Source: Marisa cornuarietis (Eukaryota; Mollusca; Gastropoda; Architaenioglossa; Ampullariidae). From it: a DNA stretch of 64,000 nucleotides. The position numbers and the translations under genes were made by a program. The notes under the pieces are model-generated. The model was given only the letters and a program-made list of their open reading frames with translations. It was not told the DNA's origin and did not search any database. Numbering within the stretch: position 1 is the first letter of the stretch; each line of letters starts with the position of its first letter. Location: contig SMMW01000056.1 of assembly GCA_004794655.1 (NCBI GenBank), positions 248,001-312,000 of the forward strand. Direction: 5' to 3'. Positions 12,402-25,700 of the stretch are shown piece by piece.

Positions 12402-13110
12402 GTCATCACCTGTAGATGTCATGCATGGAAGCTATGGTGACATCTCCTGTAGATGTCATATATAGACGTATGGAGACATCGCCTGTAGATGTCATAGATG
12501 GAAGCTATGGTGACATCTCCTGTAGATGTCATATATAGACGTATGGAGACATCGCCTGTAGATGTCATAGATGGAAGCTATGGTGACATCTCCTGTAGAT
12601 GTCATATATAGACGTATGGAGACATCGCCTGTAGATGTCATAGATGGAAGCTATGGTGACATCTCCTGTAGATGTCATATATAGACGTATGGAGACATCG
12701 CCTGTAGATGTCATAGATGGAAGCTATGGAGACATCGCCTGTAGATGTCATATATAGACGTATGGAGACATCGCCTGTAGATGTCATAGATGGAAGCTAT
12801 GGTGACATCTCCTGTAGATGTCATATATAGACGTATGGAGACATCTCCTGTAGATGTCATATATAGACGTATGGAGACATCTCCTGTAGATGTCATAGAT
12901 GGAAGCTATGGAGACATCTCCTGTAGATGTCATAGATGGAAGCTATGGTGACATCTCCTGTAGATGTCATATATAGACGTATGGAGACATCTCCTGTAGA
13001 TGTCATAGATGGAAGCTATGGTGACATCTCCTGTAGATGTCATATATAGACGTATGGAGACATCTCCTGTAGATGTCATAGATGGAAGCTATGTTGACAT
13101 CGCCTGTAGA
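12402..13110. repeat. 36/37-bp minisatellite with an inverted repeat in every unit
   Basis: About 19 monomers of two types: one with tatatagacgtatgga (36 bp), one with tagatggaagctatgg plus one base (37 bp). They alternate in much of the array to give a 73-bp dimer. Each monomer contains GACATCtcctgtaGATGTC, which can fold into a short hairpin. Confidence 0.95.
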
Positions 13111-16100
13111 AAGTTGGAGTCCTTTGATACCCTGGAACGCTGCCAGCAAAGGGACAAGACCCGCTTGGGTTCACATCTTTTTTCCAGGATGAATAGGTGA
13201 ACGACCCCATTGTTCAGCAGAGGAGTCAGCTGTCACATCAGCTGTCCTCATTGTCCTCGTTTAGCTTCTTCTTTCCTTCTCGCTGTCGCTCTCTCACTCT
13301 TTGATGTGCGTGTGAATAATCTCTCGCTATACTCAAGGCTTGTCTACCACCCCGCCCCTTCCCCCCCCCCGATTTAGGCGGTTATTCAGTTATTCACCCT
13401 GATTTTATAACCCTGACCTTTCAGCACCCTGTCACCACCGCCACTTTTGTTTTTAATGTTTTCGCTCCGGAAGAATCGAGACGTGGACTGACAAGCAAGT
13501 AGCAAATACAGACTGTAAGGACATCTTTGTTATCAACAACAGCTTTAGTCTTCTCACGACAGGATAATAAGAACACAAAGTTATTGATGGAAATTTACCG
13601 GGGGGAAATACTTTCTATGACCTGGTGATGCATGCCATGTACATACAATAAAAATGAAAAAACATCGTTAAACGTCGATAAATGAATCTTTTCCACCAAA
13701 AGATAAATTATTCATATAAAAGGGGTTTTCTTTCATAGTCTCGCTAGATGATACACAGGCGGGTTTTCTTCGCCATGATAATTAAATTTTCATATCTAAC
13801 GCATCCTTCGACCGGATACCTGTGCCCACTACCCCAGTCTCTTAGGTCCCTGGAAGATTAATGGTGTGTTGGGGTAGCTCAGAGATATTTCAAAGACGAT
13901 GACCTGTGAACTCGCCGACTTTCAAATGTTTACAGTTTATTCGTTCAGTGGGGAAGGATTGGTTAGACTTTAGAGAATAGACTACAACAGAAGGATGTTT
14001 TAACCTTCAGTGTTGTGAACAAGAGTTGTAGTTTAAGATTCACCCTCCTCAAGATATCACCGACATTTTCTTTATGCCCCGTGTGTTTAAGAGATCTGTG
14101 GTAGTCGGCACGTGCTTTAGCGGAACCCCATGTTGTTATAATTTGTTGAAAAATTCACACAGCGTTGTTTTCACCCGACCTTCCATGCCACGTAGCTTGT
14201 AATTAGCAGATAATAAAACTCGGGGTGTGATAAATTTGTAACAAGAGATCGTCGCATATCACAGAACTTCTTTCCGTTAACCACTTCCCAGCATTCATTT
14301 GGAGAAACTCGTACCGGAAGGTTGCCTGTTCCAATATACGGGTACCTGACTTATCAGGGGAGGTAGGTGGAAGTGAAAGGAGACGGCTGGGCTTTGCCTT
14401 ACAGAACCCTAGAATCGGTGAGCCAATTCCCCTTTTTGCCCATGTGGCTACTTCACCTTGACCAGCTTTTGTCTGTCAGTTCTGTTTGCACAGGGAAAGT
14501 CTCTGGTGTTGGAGGGACATTAATTTATACTTTGCATTCTGTTTGTCTTTCTTTGATCCCGCGATTATGCAGCGGTGGTCCTGATGCCAGGCTAACACAG
14601 CGCACAGGTGGGAGGTTGGGTTTCGAGAATAAAGCTAGGAATGTTGTGCTCTTCTCTTTCTTTTTTCTGCGATGCACATTCCACCATCGCCACATTCAGC
14701 TGGTCGTCACTGACTTGCTTATCATGGGGCGGCAAGGGGGTGGGGGGGGGGAGAACATAGACCCACATCCTTGGATTGGCGGGTGGGTATCTGTTGACAC
14801 CTGTGCTCCCTAACATTGTCGGTGACTGACGGATCATTGGAGTTTGTCTTCTGCTGCTGCTTCAGGCTGGGACCTCTGACCTCAGGACGGGTGAGTCTTG
14901 CGATGCGCGCGCATGCACACACACACGTGGGGATGGCAAGTCAATCCTAATTCACATGCATAAATTAGTCTTACTTACCTGATACATCAAAAATAAAATA
15001 CAGACAAAAGATCTCTGGCTTGCTTTCTTTTCCTGCCGCCACTCGCCCATCACCGGGTTGCTGCACTCGCTGGTGTTTCACAGCGTGTTTCGTGTAACGA
15101 GGCGCTGTTATGGCCTCTGCTTTCACATTGTTTACATTATCTCCTGCATTGTTTACCCCACGCGGGAACCTCTGCAGGTTATCGGCTAGCTACTTGTTTG
15201 CGAACATGCACATTCGGTTTGTCAACGAAGCAAATTTATTTTGGCGGCGTTCATCTTACGTTGCACGTGAAGAGTAGGTTTGGAGTATGGAGTAGAACCA
15301 CTGGTGTGCTTGCAGGGCAGACTGCGTGAAGAGCTTGTATATACTTACATACACATACGTGAGAGAAAGGTAGTGAACCACGAGGCAAATGCGTCCAGCT
15401 GGCGGATCGTTTCAAATGTTTGCATCAGTTCATCCGCCGCCAGGGTTAAAGGTTGCGGTGGCGATGACTTAACGTTTACATGCGCGTGCATTCAGTTTAC
15501 GGGGTCTTTCCCGCGGATGCACGTGGTCCCTAGAATCAGCGGCAATATTACCTTTGACCCGAAATCAAATCATGCGGTTTTCACTTCAGTTTTATCTGTG
15601 AAAATCGTGTTATGCTGTCGGACTTGAAAGCTATTGTTCGCACTTTGCTTACCTGAGAATATATCGGTATGGAAGTCTGTAGTATATTATTCACTTTTAT
15701 CATATCAAAGGCTTCGAAACTGTAATATGCAAAAGAAAGGTCTGGAAAGTTCCGCTGTCTGTACATGGTGGATAGAAGGAGTCCATCCTCATGTCGTTGC
15801 AGTTGTCATTATGACTGTTGACAAAATGCTCGAGAACTGAGTTAAGTTGTAATTATCGTCTGTGTGAGGTTGGGTGTTAAAGTGGGCCCTTGAGCTGTTA
15901 TCCTGGCTTGAGCAGGGTCCCCAGAAATCAAGCAAACTTCGTATGTGAGGAGCAACAGAAATATGTGTCGTGATATCCTCGGTTACCGAGGATTGCAGAC
16001 TTTAGAGCCTCTCCTGTCCTTTGACCTTTTTGTGGACCACCGTCAGCCTTCACAGAGAGAGAGAGAGAGAGTGAAGAATGTTCAACGGATCAGATTAAAA

Positions 16101-19100
16101 AAAAAAAATAAGGCCAAGGACTAGGCCAGGAAAAGTCAAGGTGTTATGGGTTAAAGGTTGCGAAACTAGTCGCATTCATGAGGACTATGAGGCTCAAATG
16201 GTTCGTGTCATCACTGCCTGAGCGAGATCCATGAGTAAGGTAACCCTGTCTGCTTTTTTTTTTTTTACGAGAATTACGAACTCATGTGGAGACACAACAA
16301 AAGTTCCAAGTGAAATTAATATGACTGGTAGAATCAGTCTCTTCGTTTTGGTTGTAAAATCGTTTGTGTAAGACCTGTGGTGTGCATAATCACATCAGTT
16401 CACGTTCGCGAGAGGAATACCTCGTTTCGGTCGTCATTGTCATTATCTCGAGACAGCCCGCGACTAACAGTTGCATGCACCCTGTGACATACCCGGAAAC
16501 ATCCGGGAACTGCGCACGTGACTTGGTGGCTGTCTGGTGAGAACCATGACGAGACTTCTCTTGTTAAACTCAGAAGCTGCGGTCCAGGGCAAGTCGCATG
16601 CATGTTCCAGTGCCAACAGACCAGGTGCCACGTGCGCATGCGTGGTTTTCAGGGAGATGGGGTGTCGGGGGGGGGGGAGGGGGAGGATGTCGGGCCACGT
16701 GATGAGCGGAGCTTTGGCCGGTGTCCGCTGCGGTGCAGCAAACAGACTGGTGCGAGCCGCGAGACCTACGCGGTGTTACCGCATCTTAACGCCGCGCAAA
16801 ACAAACAAACAAAAACAACCTGCCGTCAGTGTTCTTGATCTCCCCCACCCCCTCCCTCCCGTACCACCTCCTGTTTTCATCCACCCTTCCATCTGCAGCA
16901 CCTCCAGCGCTGACACGTGCACACATTTGAGCTCCGACCACCAAAGACCAACACATTCAACGCCAACCCTACGACTGAAGTGAACAGGTTACGATGTCGG
17001 TACAACAACGTCACCCGACCTGGTCGTGATGTTTAAAACCTTAGATAATTTAGGGTTTGTGGAATGAGTACTTCATAAGCACACCTGAAGCCCTCAATCT
17101 CAACAAGATAACATTCTCCCCTTCCGTTTTTCGCCCTCGGCTTCTAAGTTTGTACCTGTTGTACCTGCACAGTGTTGTGTGTGGCGCACGGCCTGGGACT
17201 GCCGCGAGTAGCACCTTGTCTGTCTGTGTGTCTGTTGCTGCTGTGCAGCCTCTCACACCGCCGCTGCCGACACTGAAGGTCGAGGTGTAAGAGACCAAGT
17301 GCAAGCAGAGGGAGGAAATTTTCGCGAAAATGTGAAGAAGAAAAGGCGGGAGAGATGATGTTTTTTTCTGGCTTCTTTCGTGGCCTACACCTGCCTGTTG
17401 ACTGGAGAAGCCAGGCTGTGTGGATGTGACTAAGACTTGGTGGTGTTGGGTGGGTGCAAGCCGTGACACCGTGGAGTGGATGAGACTGGCGATGATGTCA
17501 TTGTTCCAGCCATGGATGAGTGGCTGTGCGCCGTGTGATTGGCTGCTCCCCACCTGCCGGGTCACGTCGTCTTCTCTCGCTCGGCGCGTGTGACGAGGCG
17601 GTGCAACCCACGATCATCGGCAAAGGTAACAAGGTTTCAGCTTTTTTACCTGGTGCAGCCCCCGAATCCTTCGGTGTAATCTTAACTCGAGCTTTTTGCC
17701 GGAGGCGTGTTGTATGTCGATGACTTTAAGATTTTTCACGCCTCAGACTAGTTAACAAAGCGCGACCGTCTATCGTCTCTTCTTTGGTTTCTTTGTTGCA
17801 CGGATACCCCGTGTACCTCAGACCTCGTAGCGAAGTGGCTGAGGAAGGGGTGCAGGGTGTTGGTCCCCTAGGGGGTTACGTCCGTCCTTCTACATTTGAG
17901 GCCCAAAGCGAGGGAGGAACCGTCCAACCCGTATATTGTGAACTCCGCAGACCTCGTGTGACATCAGCAGCAGTTGTAAGTACAGTATAGTATAGCAGCA
18001 TATCACGTGTCATAAGCCGTTAGTTTCAAAGTGTGGATATGTACTTATCACAAAGTAGACTTTTGTGATGTGTAAGCGACGACCTCGGTCTAATTTTCTG
18101 ATTTTACCGAACTGCCTTGTCCCGTGGTAGGTTCTTTAACTGATTTCTCCGAACAGGTGAAGTCAGTCGGGGATGTAAATACGGGGTGTGCACCTGCCCT
18201 ACCCGAGAGCCACTGCCGCGTCTTTGTATGTGCACCGTGACATGTCCTCTTTCTGGTTCTTATCTTGTCTTTCCGATGTGCTCATGTTGGCAGTAATCTG
18301 TGCACGATCGTGCGCGACCTTCACCGGGAACCAAATTTTGTTCTACATCTTGACGGTAGAGACGATTTTAGTCCTGAGAGATATGTCAGTTGAATTTCGT
18401 CTGGATTCGTAGTCAGCATTTGTCACTCGTATTACTTTAAAAAAAAACATCGCTTGCTTATTCTCTTACCGTGTGAGGCGTGTGTGTGTGTGTGCAAGGT
18501 GAGAGAGAGAGAGAAAGAGGGAGAAATGCACCATCAGCGGTTTTTTTCTCGAGATGAAGTTTTATTTTTGTTCTCTTTCATTCGTGAAATGAGATAACCT
18601 TGGTATAGTTTGATTGGTGTGTGTTCATCTGTGTCGGTGTATCTGTGTACAAATTCAAGATGAAGAAGAAGACATTCTAAAACATTCTATCATGTTGCAC
18701 AACCGCACTTTTATTTCCTTACGAGCATTTCTACCCTGCTCTTGATGAAAATTCCCTCAGCGGTTTCTGACTGCCCATCTTTCGCTAAAGGGGAATTCGG
18801 GGAGTAGCGGGCGAGGAAACATGGTAGAAGGTGGGGGAACTTGATCCCTTTCCCGTAAGTCGGTTAATATTCATAGTGCATCATTTACTTCCATGAGAAG
18901 GTGATAAGATACCCTCTTTTTTCTCTCCTTCGCCTGACTTGCGTTGAGCCTTTCATCACCCCCCACCCCCGTCACTTCCTCTACCTGTAGGTTTTGAACA
19001 CCTAGACACTTCGCATGAAGGTGCGTGTCGAGCGAGAGAAAATGAAAGCAGCGTGTGCCACAGAGGAGGCTGTCAGATCTTCCTATCTTCACACAGGGAC

Positions 19101-19210
19101 TGTGTGCAAGACTCCCTCGCCACCTGGTCTTGTCTTGGCACCCGTACGTGCAGGCATGTAGTGTGTGTTGATGAGGCTACGACTAGCATCCTCTGTTGTC
19201 TTTGGGTGTC

Positions 19211-21171
19211 TTTTGGTTGGTTAGCTAGTGGGATTGTATTTTAGGCTTTTGGTTAGCTAGTGGGACTGTATTTTAGACTTTTGGTTAGCTAGTGGGACTG
19301 AATTTTAGACTTTTGGCTAGCTAGTGGGACTGTATTTTAGGCTTTTGGTTAGCTAGTGGGACTGTATTTTAGGCTTTTGGCTAGCTAGTGGGACTGTATT
19401 TTAGGCTTTTGGTTAGCTAGTGGGACTGTATTTTAGGCTTTTGGTTAGCTAGTGGGACTGAATTTTAGACTTTTGGCTAGCTAGTGGGACTGTATTTTAG
19501 GCTTTTGGTTAGCTAGTGGGACTGTATTTTAGACTTTTGGTTAGCTAGTGGGACTGTATTTTAGACTTTTGGTTAGCTACTGGGACTGTATTTTAGACTT
19601 TTGGTTAGCTAGTGGAGCTGTATTTTAGACTTTTGGTTAGCTAGTGGAGCTGTATTTTAGGCTTTTGGTTAGCTAGTGGGACTGTATTTTAGACTTTTGG
19701 TTAGCTAGTGGGACTGTATTTTAGACTTTTGGTTAGCTAGTGGGACTGTATTTTAGACTTTTGGTTAGCTAGTGGGACTGTATTTTAGGCTTTTGGTTAG
19801 CTAGTGGGACTGTATTTTAGACTTTTGGTTAGCTAGTGGGACTGTATTTTAGACTTTTGGTTAGCTAGTGGGACTGTATTTTAGGCTTTTGGTTAGCTAG
19901 TGGAGCTGTATTTTAGACTTTTGGTTAGCTAGTGGGACTGTATTTTAGACTTTTGGTTAGCTAGTGGGACTGTATTTTAGACTTTTGGTTAGCTAGTGGA
20001 GCTGTATTTTAGGCTTTTGGTTAGCTAGTGGGACTGTATTTTAGACTTTTGGTTAGCTAGTGGGACTGTATTTTAGACTTTTGGTTAGCTAGTGGGACTG
20101 TATTTTAGGCTTTTGGTTAGCTAGTGGGACTGTATTTTAGACTTTTGGTTAGCTAGTGGGACTGTATTTTAGACTTTTGGTTAGTTAGTGAGACTGTATT
20201 TTAGGCTTTTGGTTAGCTAGTGGGACTGTATTTTAGACTTTTGGTTAGCTAGTGGGACTGTAATTTAGACTTTTGGTTAGCTAGTGGGACTGTATTTTAG
20301 ACTTTTGGTTAGCTAGTGGGACTGTAATTTAGACTTTTGGTTAGCTAGTGGGACTGTAATTTAGACTTTTGGTTAGCTAGTGGGACTGTATTTTGGACTT
20401 TTGGTTAGCTAGTGGGACTGTAATTTAGACTTTTGGTTAGCTAGTGGGACTGTATTTTGGACTTTTGGTTAGCTAGTGGGACTGTATTTTAGACTTTTGG
20501 TTAGCTAGTGGGACTGTAATTTAGACTTTTGGTTAGCTAGTGGGACTGTATTTTGGACTTTTGGTTAGCTAGTAGGACTGTATTTTAGACTTTTGGTTAG
20601 CTAGTGGGGCTATTTTTTAGGCTTTTGGTTAGCTAGTAGGACTGTAATTTAGACTTTTGGTTAGCTAGTGGGACTGTATTTTGGACTTTTGGTTAGCTAG
20701 TGGGACTGTAATTTAGACTTTTGGTTAGCTAGTGGGACTGTAATTTAGACTTTTGGTTAGCTAGTGGGACTGTATCTTAGACTTTTGGTTAGCTAGTGGG
20801 ACTGTAATTTAGACTTTCGGTTAGCTAGTGGGACTGTATTTTGGACTTTTGGTTAGCTAGTAGGACTGTATTTTAGACTTTTGGTTAGCTAGTGGGACTG
20901 TAATTTAGACTTTTGGTTAGCTAGTGGGACTGTATTTTGGACTTTTGGTTAGCTAGTGGGACTGTAATTTAGACTTTTGGTTAGCTAGTGGGACTGTAAT
21001 TTAGACTTTTGGTTAGCTAGTGGGACTGTATTTTGGACTTTTGGTTAGCTAGTAGGACTGTATTTTAGACTTTTGGTTAGGTAGTGGGGCTATTTTTTAG
21101 GCTTTTGGTTAGCTAGTAGGACTGTAATTTAGACTTTTGGTTAGCTAGTGGGACTGTATTTTAGACTTTTG
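19211..21171. repeat. 32-bp minisatellite, about 61 copies
   Basis: The unit starts ggttagctagtgggactgta and ends ttttagactttt (32 bp). Variants are compartmentalised: taggct and ggagctg forms lie mainly in the left part, while taattt and tttgga forms appear only right of about 20260. A rare variant block recurs 480 bp apart, near 20543-20650 and 21023-21130. Confidence 0.97.
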
Positions 21172-21427
21172 TTGCTTTACTACCTTTTCGTGCTGCTGTA
21201 GTTTTATGTTGTAGATTCTGACCACATGTCACCATTTTTGTGAGGATTTTTCACTTCGTGTGCCATAAGAATGACATCAAAATGTCTCCATCCCCACCCA
21301 TCCGTCGCTTCAAAAGTAACAAAATTGGAATCTGAACATTAAAACGAAATCCACAAAAATTTCTCTTCATCTAAAGGCTGTTTAAATGCTGAGGCTTGTT
21401 TTCACTGTGCTGCGTGAACCATAGGTC

Positions 21428-21754
21428 GGTGACCGGACACTTAATCCCCAGACACTTAATCCCCGGGTACTTAATCCCCAGCACTTAATCCCAGGACACT
21501 TAATCCCCTAGACATTTAATCCCCAAATCGCGACAAAACACTCAAAACTGCTATTTTGTGAACTATAAATATTATAACCGTAAGAGAAATGTGTCGCGTG
21601 GTAACTCTGGGTAACTCTGGTAAGACTGGGATGTTATAAATGTTGAAGTTAAGTATTATTTGAATTTGAATTAAATTTTTCATTCACTTCATAATTTTTT
21701 GAGTTGAAATTTCATTTTGAGGATTAAGTGTCCGGGGATTAAGTGTCTGGGATT
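21428..21754. mobile_element. Non-autonomous DNA transposon with tandem ACTTAATCCCC termini and 9-bp target duplication
   Basis: A 327-bp element. The left end holds six tandem units of about 15 bp built on gACACTTAATCCCC (21433-21524). The right end holds two units in inverted orientation (about 21719-21751). Perfect 9-bp direct repeats ccataggtc flank it (21419-21427 and 21755-21763). The AT-rich middle has no coding capacity. A 9-bp duplication is usual for Mutator-like elements, but the terminal structure is unlike the textbook type, so the superfamily is left open. Confidence 0.8.
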
Positions 21755-23593
21755 CCATAGGTCATGTGTCACGTGACTGTATCCTTGGTGTCGACGCTGT
21801 TGCAATGTTGTATTTTGATCTGACACAACACACATAATGTATTTTACTGCAGCCAGCCGTTTCTATACATTCGTCTCCCACTCAGTGAAGTTATACAGAA
21901 GTAGTGGATGGTGGCTTCCTGATTATAATAAAGAAGAATTTTGACAAACACACGAGTAGGGCTGTCGGTGGTCCGTCAGTCACGTGGTTCTAACGTCCGT
22001 GAAGTAGTTTTTACGGCCTGTTTTCAGCAGTTCTTGGCACTTCCACTTTAAGGAGCTAGGTCCATTGTTATTTAATGGGAACGAAACGAACCGTCAAAGT
22101 CCACCCTTATCCCAGCCCTAACATTGTGATTGTCTGCCCATCCTCGTGCCAAAATAGAATGTTTTTACGACAGATCGGATTTCTCTTCGAGGGATTTTTC
22201 TTTGTACCTTTACTGACACGAGTCGCTTACATCTTTTTGTACAGGCACCCGGGGTGGGCTTATGTGTGCTCTCGGGGTCTGTCGTTTGGTAGCTGGGTGT
22301 CAGGCGCAGTAGTACCCCGGAGGACATCTTTTCTATTGTGTCTCCAGGCCGACAAACCTCAGCTCCCCCACCCAGCCCACACTTTTTCTCAATAGAAAAA
22401 AATGTTGCACGCCCATCTCAATACGGAACAATTTTTTTAAGGTAAAAGCGCAGAATCCTCTACCTGATCGCCTGGATTTTCATAGGACAGGTAATGGAAC
22501 ACTAACCCCGACAGTCTGGAAAATAAGGTCTTTCATGGGCTAAATTCTTGTAGCCTTATAATAGGAGATCACTGCCTGGAGCGAGGGGCACATTTTGTTA
22601 GAGAATGCCACACTGCTGGACTGCTCGAGACTGAAAGACTTCCCGCATACAGGTGTCGTATTGCTGTCAGTATTTCACCTCACCTCATCTCACCTCATCT
22701 CACCTGGTCTCACCTGGTCCTGCACTGACAAACTGTTGTATGTCCCGCATGTCGCTATTGATCAGATGTTAGGCCAAGATTCGTGTACCAGTGTTTTTAA
22801 CGCGCGGACATTTTACGAATGTTATCCTTTATCCACAGTTAGAGATTTCAGCGCACTGCAATTCCACCAAAACTGAATACAGATTAAATGTTTGCAGCTC
22901 GATAACAACCTGCATCAGCACATTTTCCAAATTAATCCTGAAGTTTGATGCTCAGATGCGTGGTGTATGTATGCAATAAATCTCTATCAGTACATGCACA
23001 TCCAGAAGAGCTTGCAAGGCATTTTGCGTGTATTTCTGAACAGGTATACACACACCACCACCTCTCTATGTCACGATCATGGCGTTGGTGGGTGGGTGGG
23101 TGCAGTGCTGACCTTTGACCCAGGACAGCTTTAAAGTAGCTGGTGTGTGAGTCCCTGGGCGGTGCCATGCAACACTATGGCAAGAATGTACGATAAATGG
23201 CTGGTGCCAGGAGAGGTGTCGACCCCGGTGGGTCCGGAGCTGTGACAGTAGGGGGGGGGGCACCTAACCTGTACAGACTCCAAAGTCAAGTACAGCGAGG
23301 AACAACAATAAGTGTTCTGCCCTTTCCCAGGTCTATGCACACCTTTCGCCTTCTCCGCCCACTTAGTATTCCATTCTACTCAAAACCGTAATTATTTCTC
23401 TTGATCATTATTTAAATTCATTCTTTTAGCTCTTTAATCACTTTTAACTGTAGTTATTGGTTGCAGTTTAATGCTTTACCTTACATTTTAAGTACTTATT
23501 CGTCTCTTATTCTCTCGACCTTTTTTGAACCATTTCTCTAATCAGGATTTGTTTTGGATTCTGTCTTGTTTTACCCCGTCTCTCTCTCTCTAC

Positions 23594-23660
23594 GGCGCTG
23601 TAGCCTTGTGGTTAGTGAACTTGACTGGTCCATGATTCTAGGCCTTGCAGCTGTCCATCA
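23594..23660 (+). mobile_element. Possible SINE head
   Basis: The stretch ctgtagccttgtggttagtg resembles a tRNA A-box region. No convincing B box was found, so this is weak. Confidence 0.3.
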
Positions 23661-25622
23661 CACAAAGATACCTGATTTAGCAGAAAGAGTAAAGGCATCA
23701 GAGAGGGAGAGAGTCTGGCTTCGCATTCCACCGCGTGCCTTGTCCTAGAGCTAGCTAACCACTCATCTTACGGCCGCTAGGCTTATTGCCTTATTATTTG
23801 TTTTAATGCCGCCTATTTTTTTTTTTAATGTATCTATTCGCTCCTCACAACACTTTGTCACGTGTTTTCACTTATCATCCATCATTGCCTCACCATAAAA
23901 CAAAGCTTTTCTAACACATGTGCAAGCAAGTTATAGCGAAATTTGTTGAGCGGATTGCGGTTTGGAACATGTTCATCGTCACTTTTTATTGTATTTCATC
24001 GGCATATTGCTTCCTTTTAACACAGCCCTCGTCTGTGCACGCGGCTGCTCGACAAATGCGTAATGGCGTCGACACCCTTTATGACTGACTCATAGTTTGT
24101 ATTTTTTTGGATTATCTCATGTCTCTCCCCGTATTGCAGTGCGAGAACCAAATATTCAGCACAGAGAGAGAGAGAGTACACTTTTTTCTCTGAAGGAAAA
24201 AAAACATGAAATGTACTTTAGTCGAGTCGGGTGTTTCTGACAATGTTGGTACTTAGCGGGTTCTGACGATGAACTAGCCCTGTATGTTAGCTCCAGAAGG
24301 CTGATACTTGTGATCAAGCCTTGTAAGTGCGCTCGCTTCTTTCCCAGTCGATGATGAATGTGTGGCATGTGGCTGTAGACTGTCACACACCCATATTTTA
24401 TTGGAAGCTTTGTGTCTGACCTCACGGTTCCCCTCTGCGCTGGCATCACGGGGGACGACCGAATAAGCCCAGAGGTATACTAAATACCCGAGGACCAACC
24501 AGTTAAGCGGGTGTGAGCGGGTTTTCCTTGTTTTTAGTAGCAACAGTTTGTCGGACTGGGTTCAGGAAAATCGCTGCCACAATCAGTGTTACAGGCTGAG
24601 TTCTGGAAGCGAGGAAAAAAGCCCCTAGGACCAAAAGCTAGTGTTGAGAGGCAGAGTGCGAACTGTTGGCAGGTCTGGTGGCAGGCTCTGTGTTGTACCT
24701 TTATCGTCGGCAAACCTGCATCAGCCGGGTGCATTACATAAGGCGTCTGGTCCCTGTTCGCAAACAAGCGGGAGATGCGTTACAGAGGGTGCTTGCAATG
24801 GCGACCAGCACAGATTGCAAAGCGGAGACAACCATATACAGGGGTTGGGAGTAGAATTGTAGGGGGGGTGCCTGCTGTGAGAGGAGCGAGGCTGGAGGAG
24901 GGACTAGGTGTCAGTATGACATCTTTACGTTCAGGTGAAAGGAGGGTCTAGGACTCTAGGTGTTTGTATTGTACCTTTACTTCCAGATGAGAATCTTTTT
25001 CAGTGCGAATAGCGGCCAGGCACATGGAAGGGGGTCGGTGCCAAAAGGTGGGGTAAGTGATATGTTGCCCCTGGTAGTCGGTGCCAGAACATGACACTGG
25101 ACTGTGCCTTGGCAGGTGCCCCGCCTACCACTCGAAGAATCCGAAGACTATACTATAGCTAACTTCGATGCTGAGGAGGAAATTTTGTATTGAGGTGAAG
25201 ATGGGGAAGAAGGGGCAAAGGGGGTGGGTATTATTACCGCTATTTTGAGGATTGGGGCGACTTGAAGGCCTGTCTTGAACCCTTCGTAGAAACCTTGTAG
25301 TCGGCGCTGGACTGGATTAAACAAGTGCTGGTTATGACCATTGGTCTTACACTTCTTTGGTGTTTGGTAGTCAAGGCAGCGACCAGAAACAATCATGAAT
25401 GGTGAGTGGATTTTATCTGTCATTTATTTTTGACGCTACAATTATTTCCTTTAATTTGATTTTATTTACAAGAGCCTGATTTTAGTGAAGCGAGAACTGT
25501 ATTAAGAACCGTTTATAACAAATATCGACAAACCTTTGACAATGTGTAAGAAACGGTTATGTAAAAACTTTGCCAAACGTTTATTCATATGTGTCTGGTT
25601 AAGAACGAAATTTACTAGGAGA

Positions 25623-25623
<1 letters not shown>

Positions 25624-25675
<52 letters not shown>

Positions 25676-25700
25676 TGTGTGTGTGTGTGCGCGCGCGCGC
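25624..25700. repeat. (GT)n then (GC)n microsatellite
   Basis: About 33 GT units with one interruption (gtgagtg), followed by a gcgcgcgcgcgc tract. Confidence 0.98.

Noticed and set aside
12402..13110. CRISPR-like array with palindromic repeats
   Set aside because: There are no unique spacers, the whole unit repeats, and the context is an animal intron.
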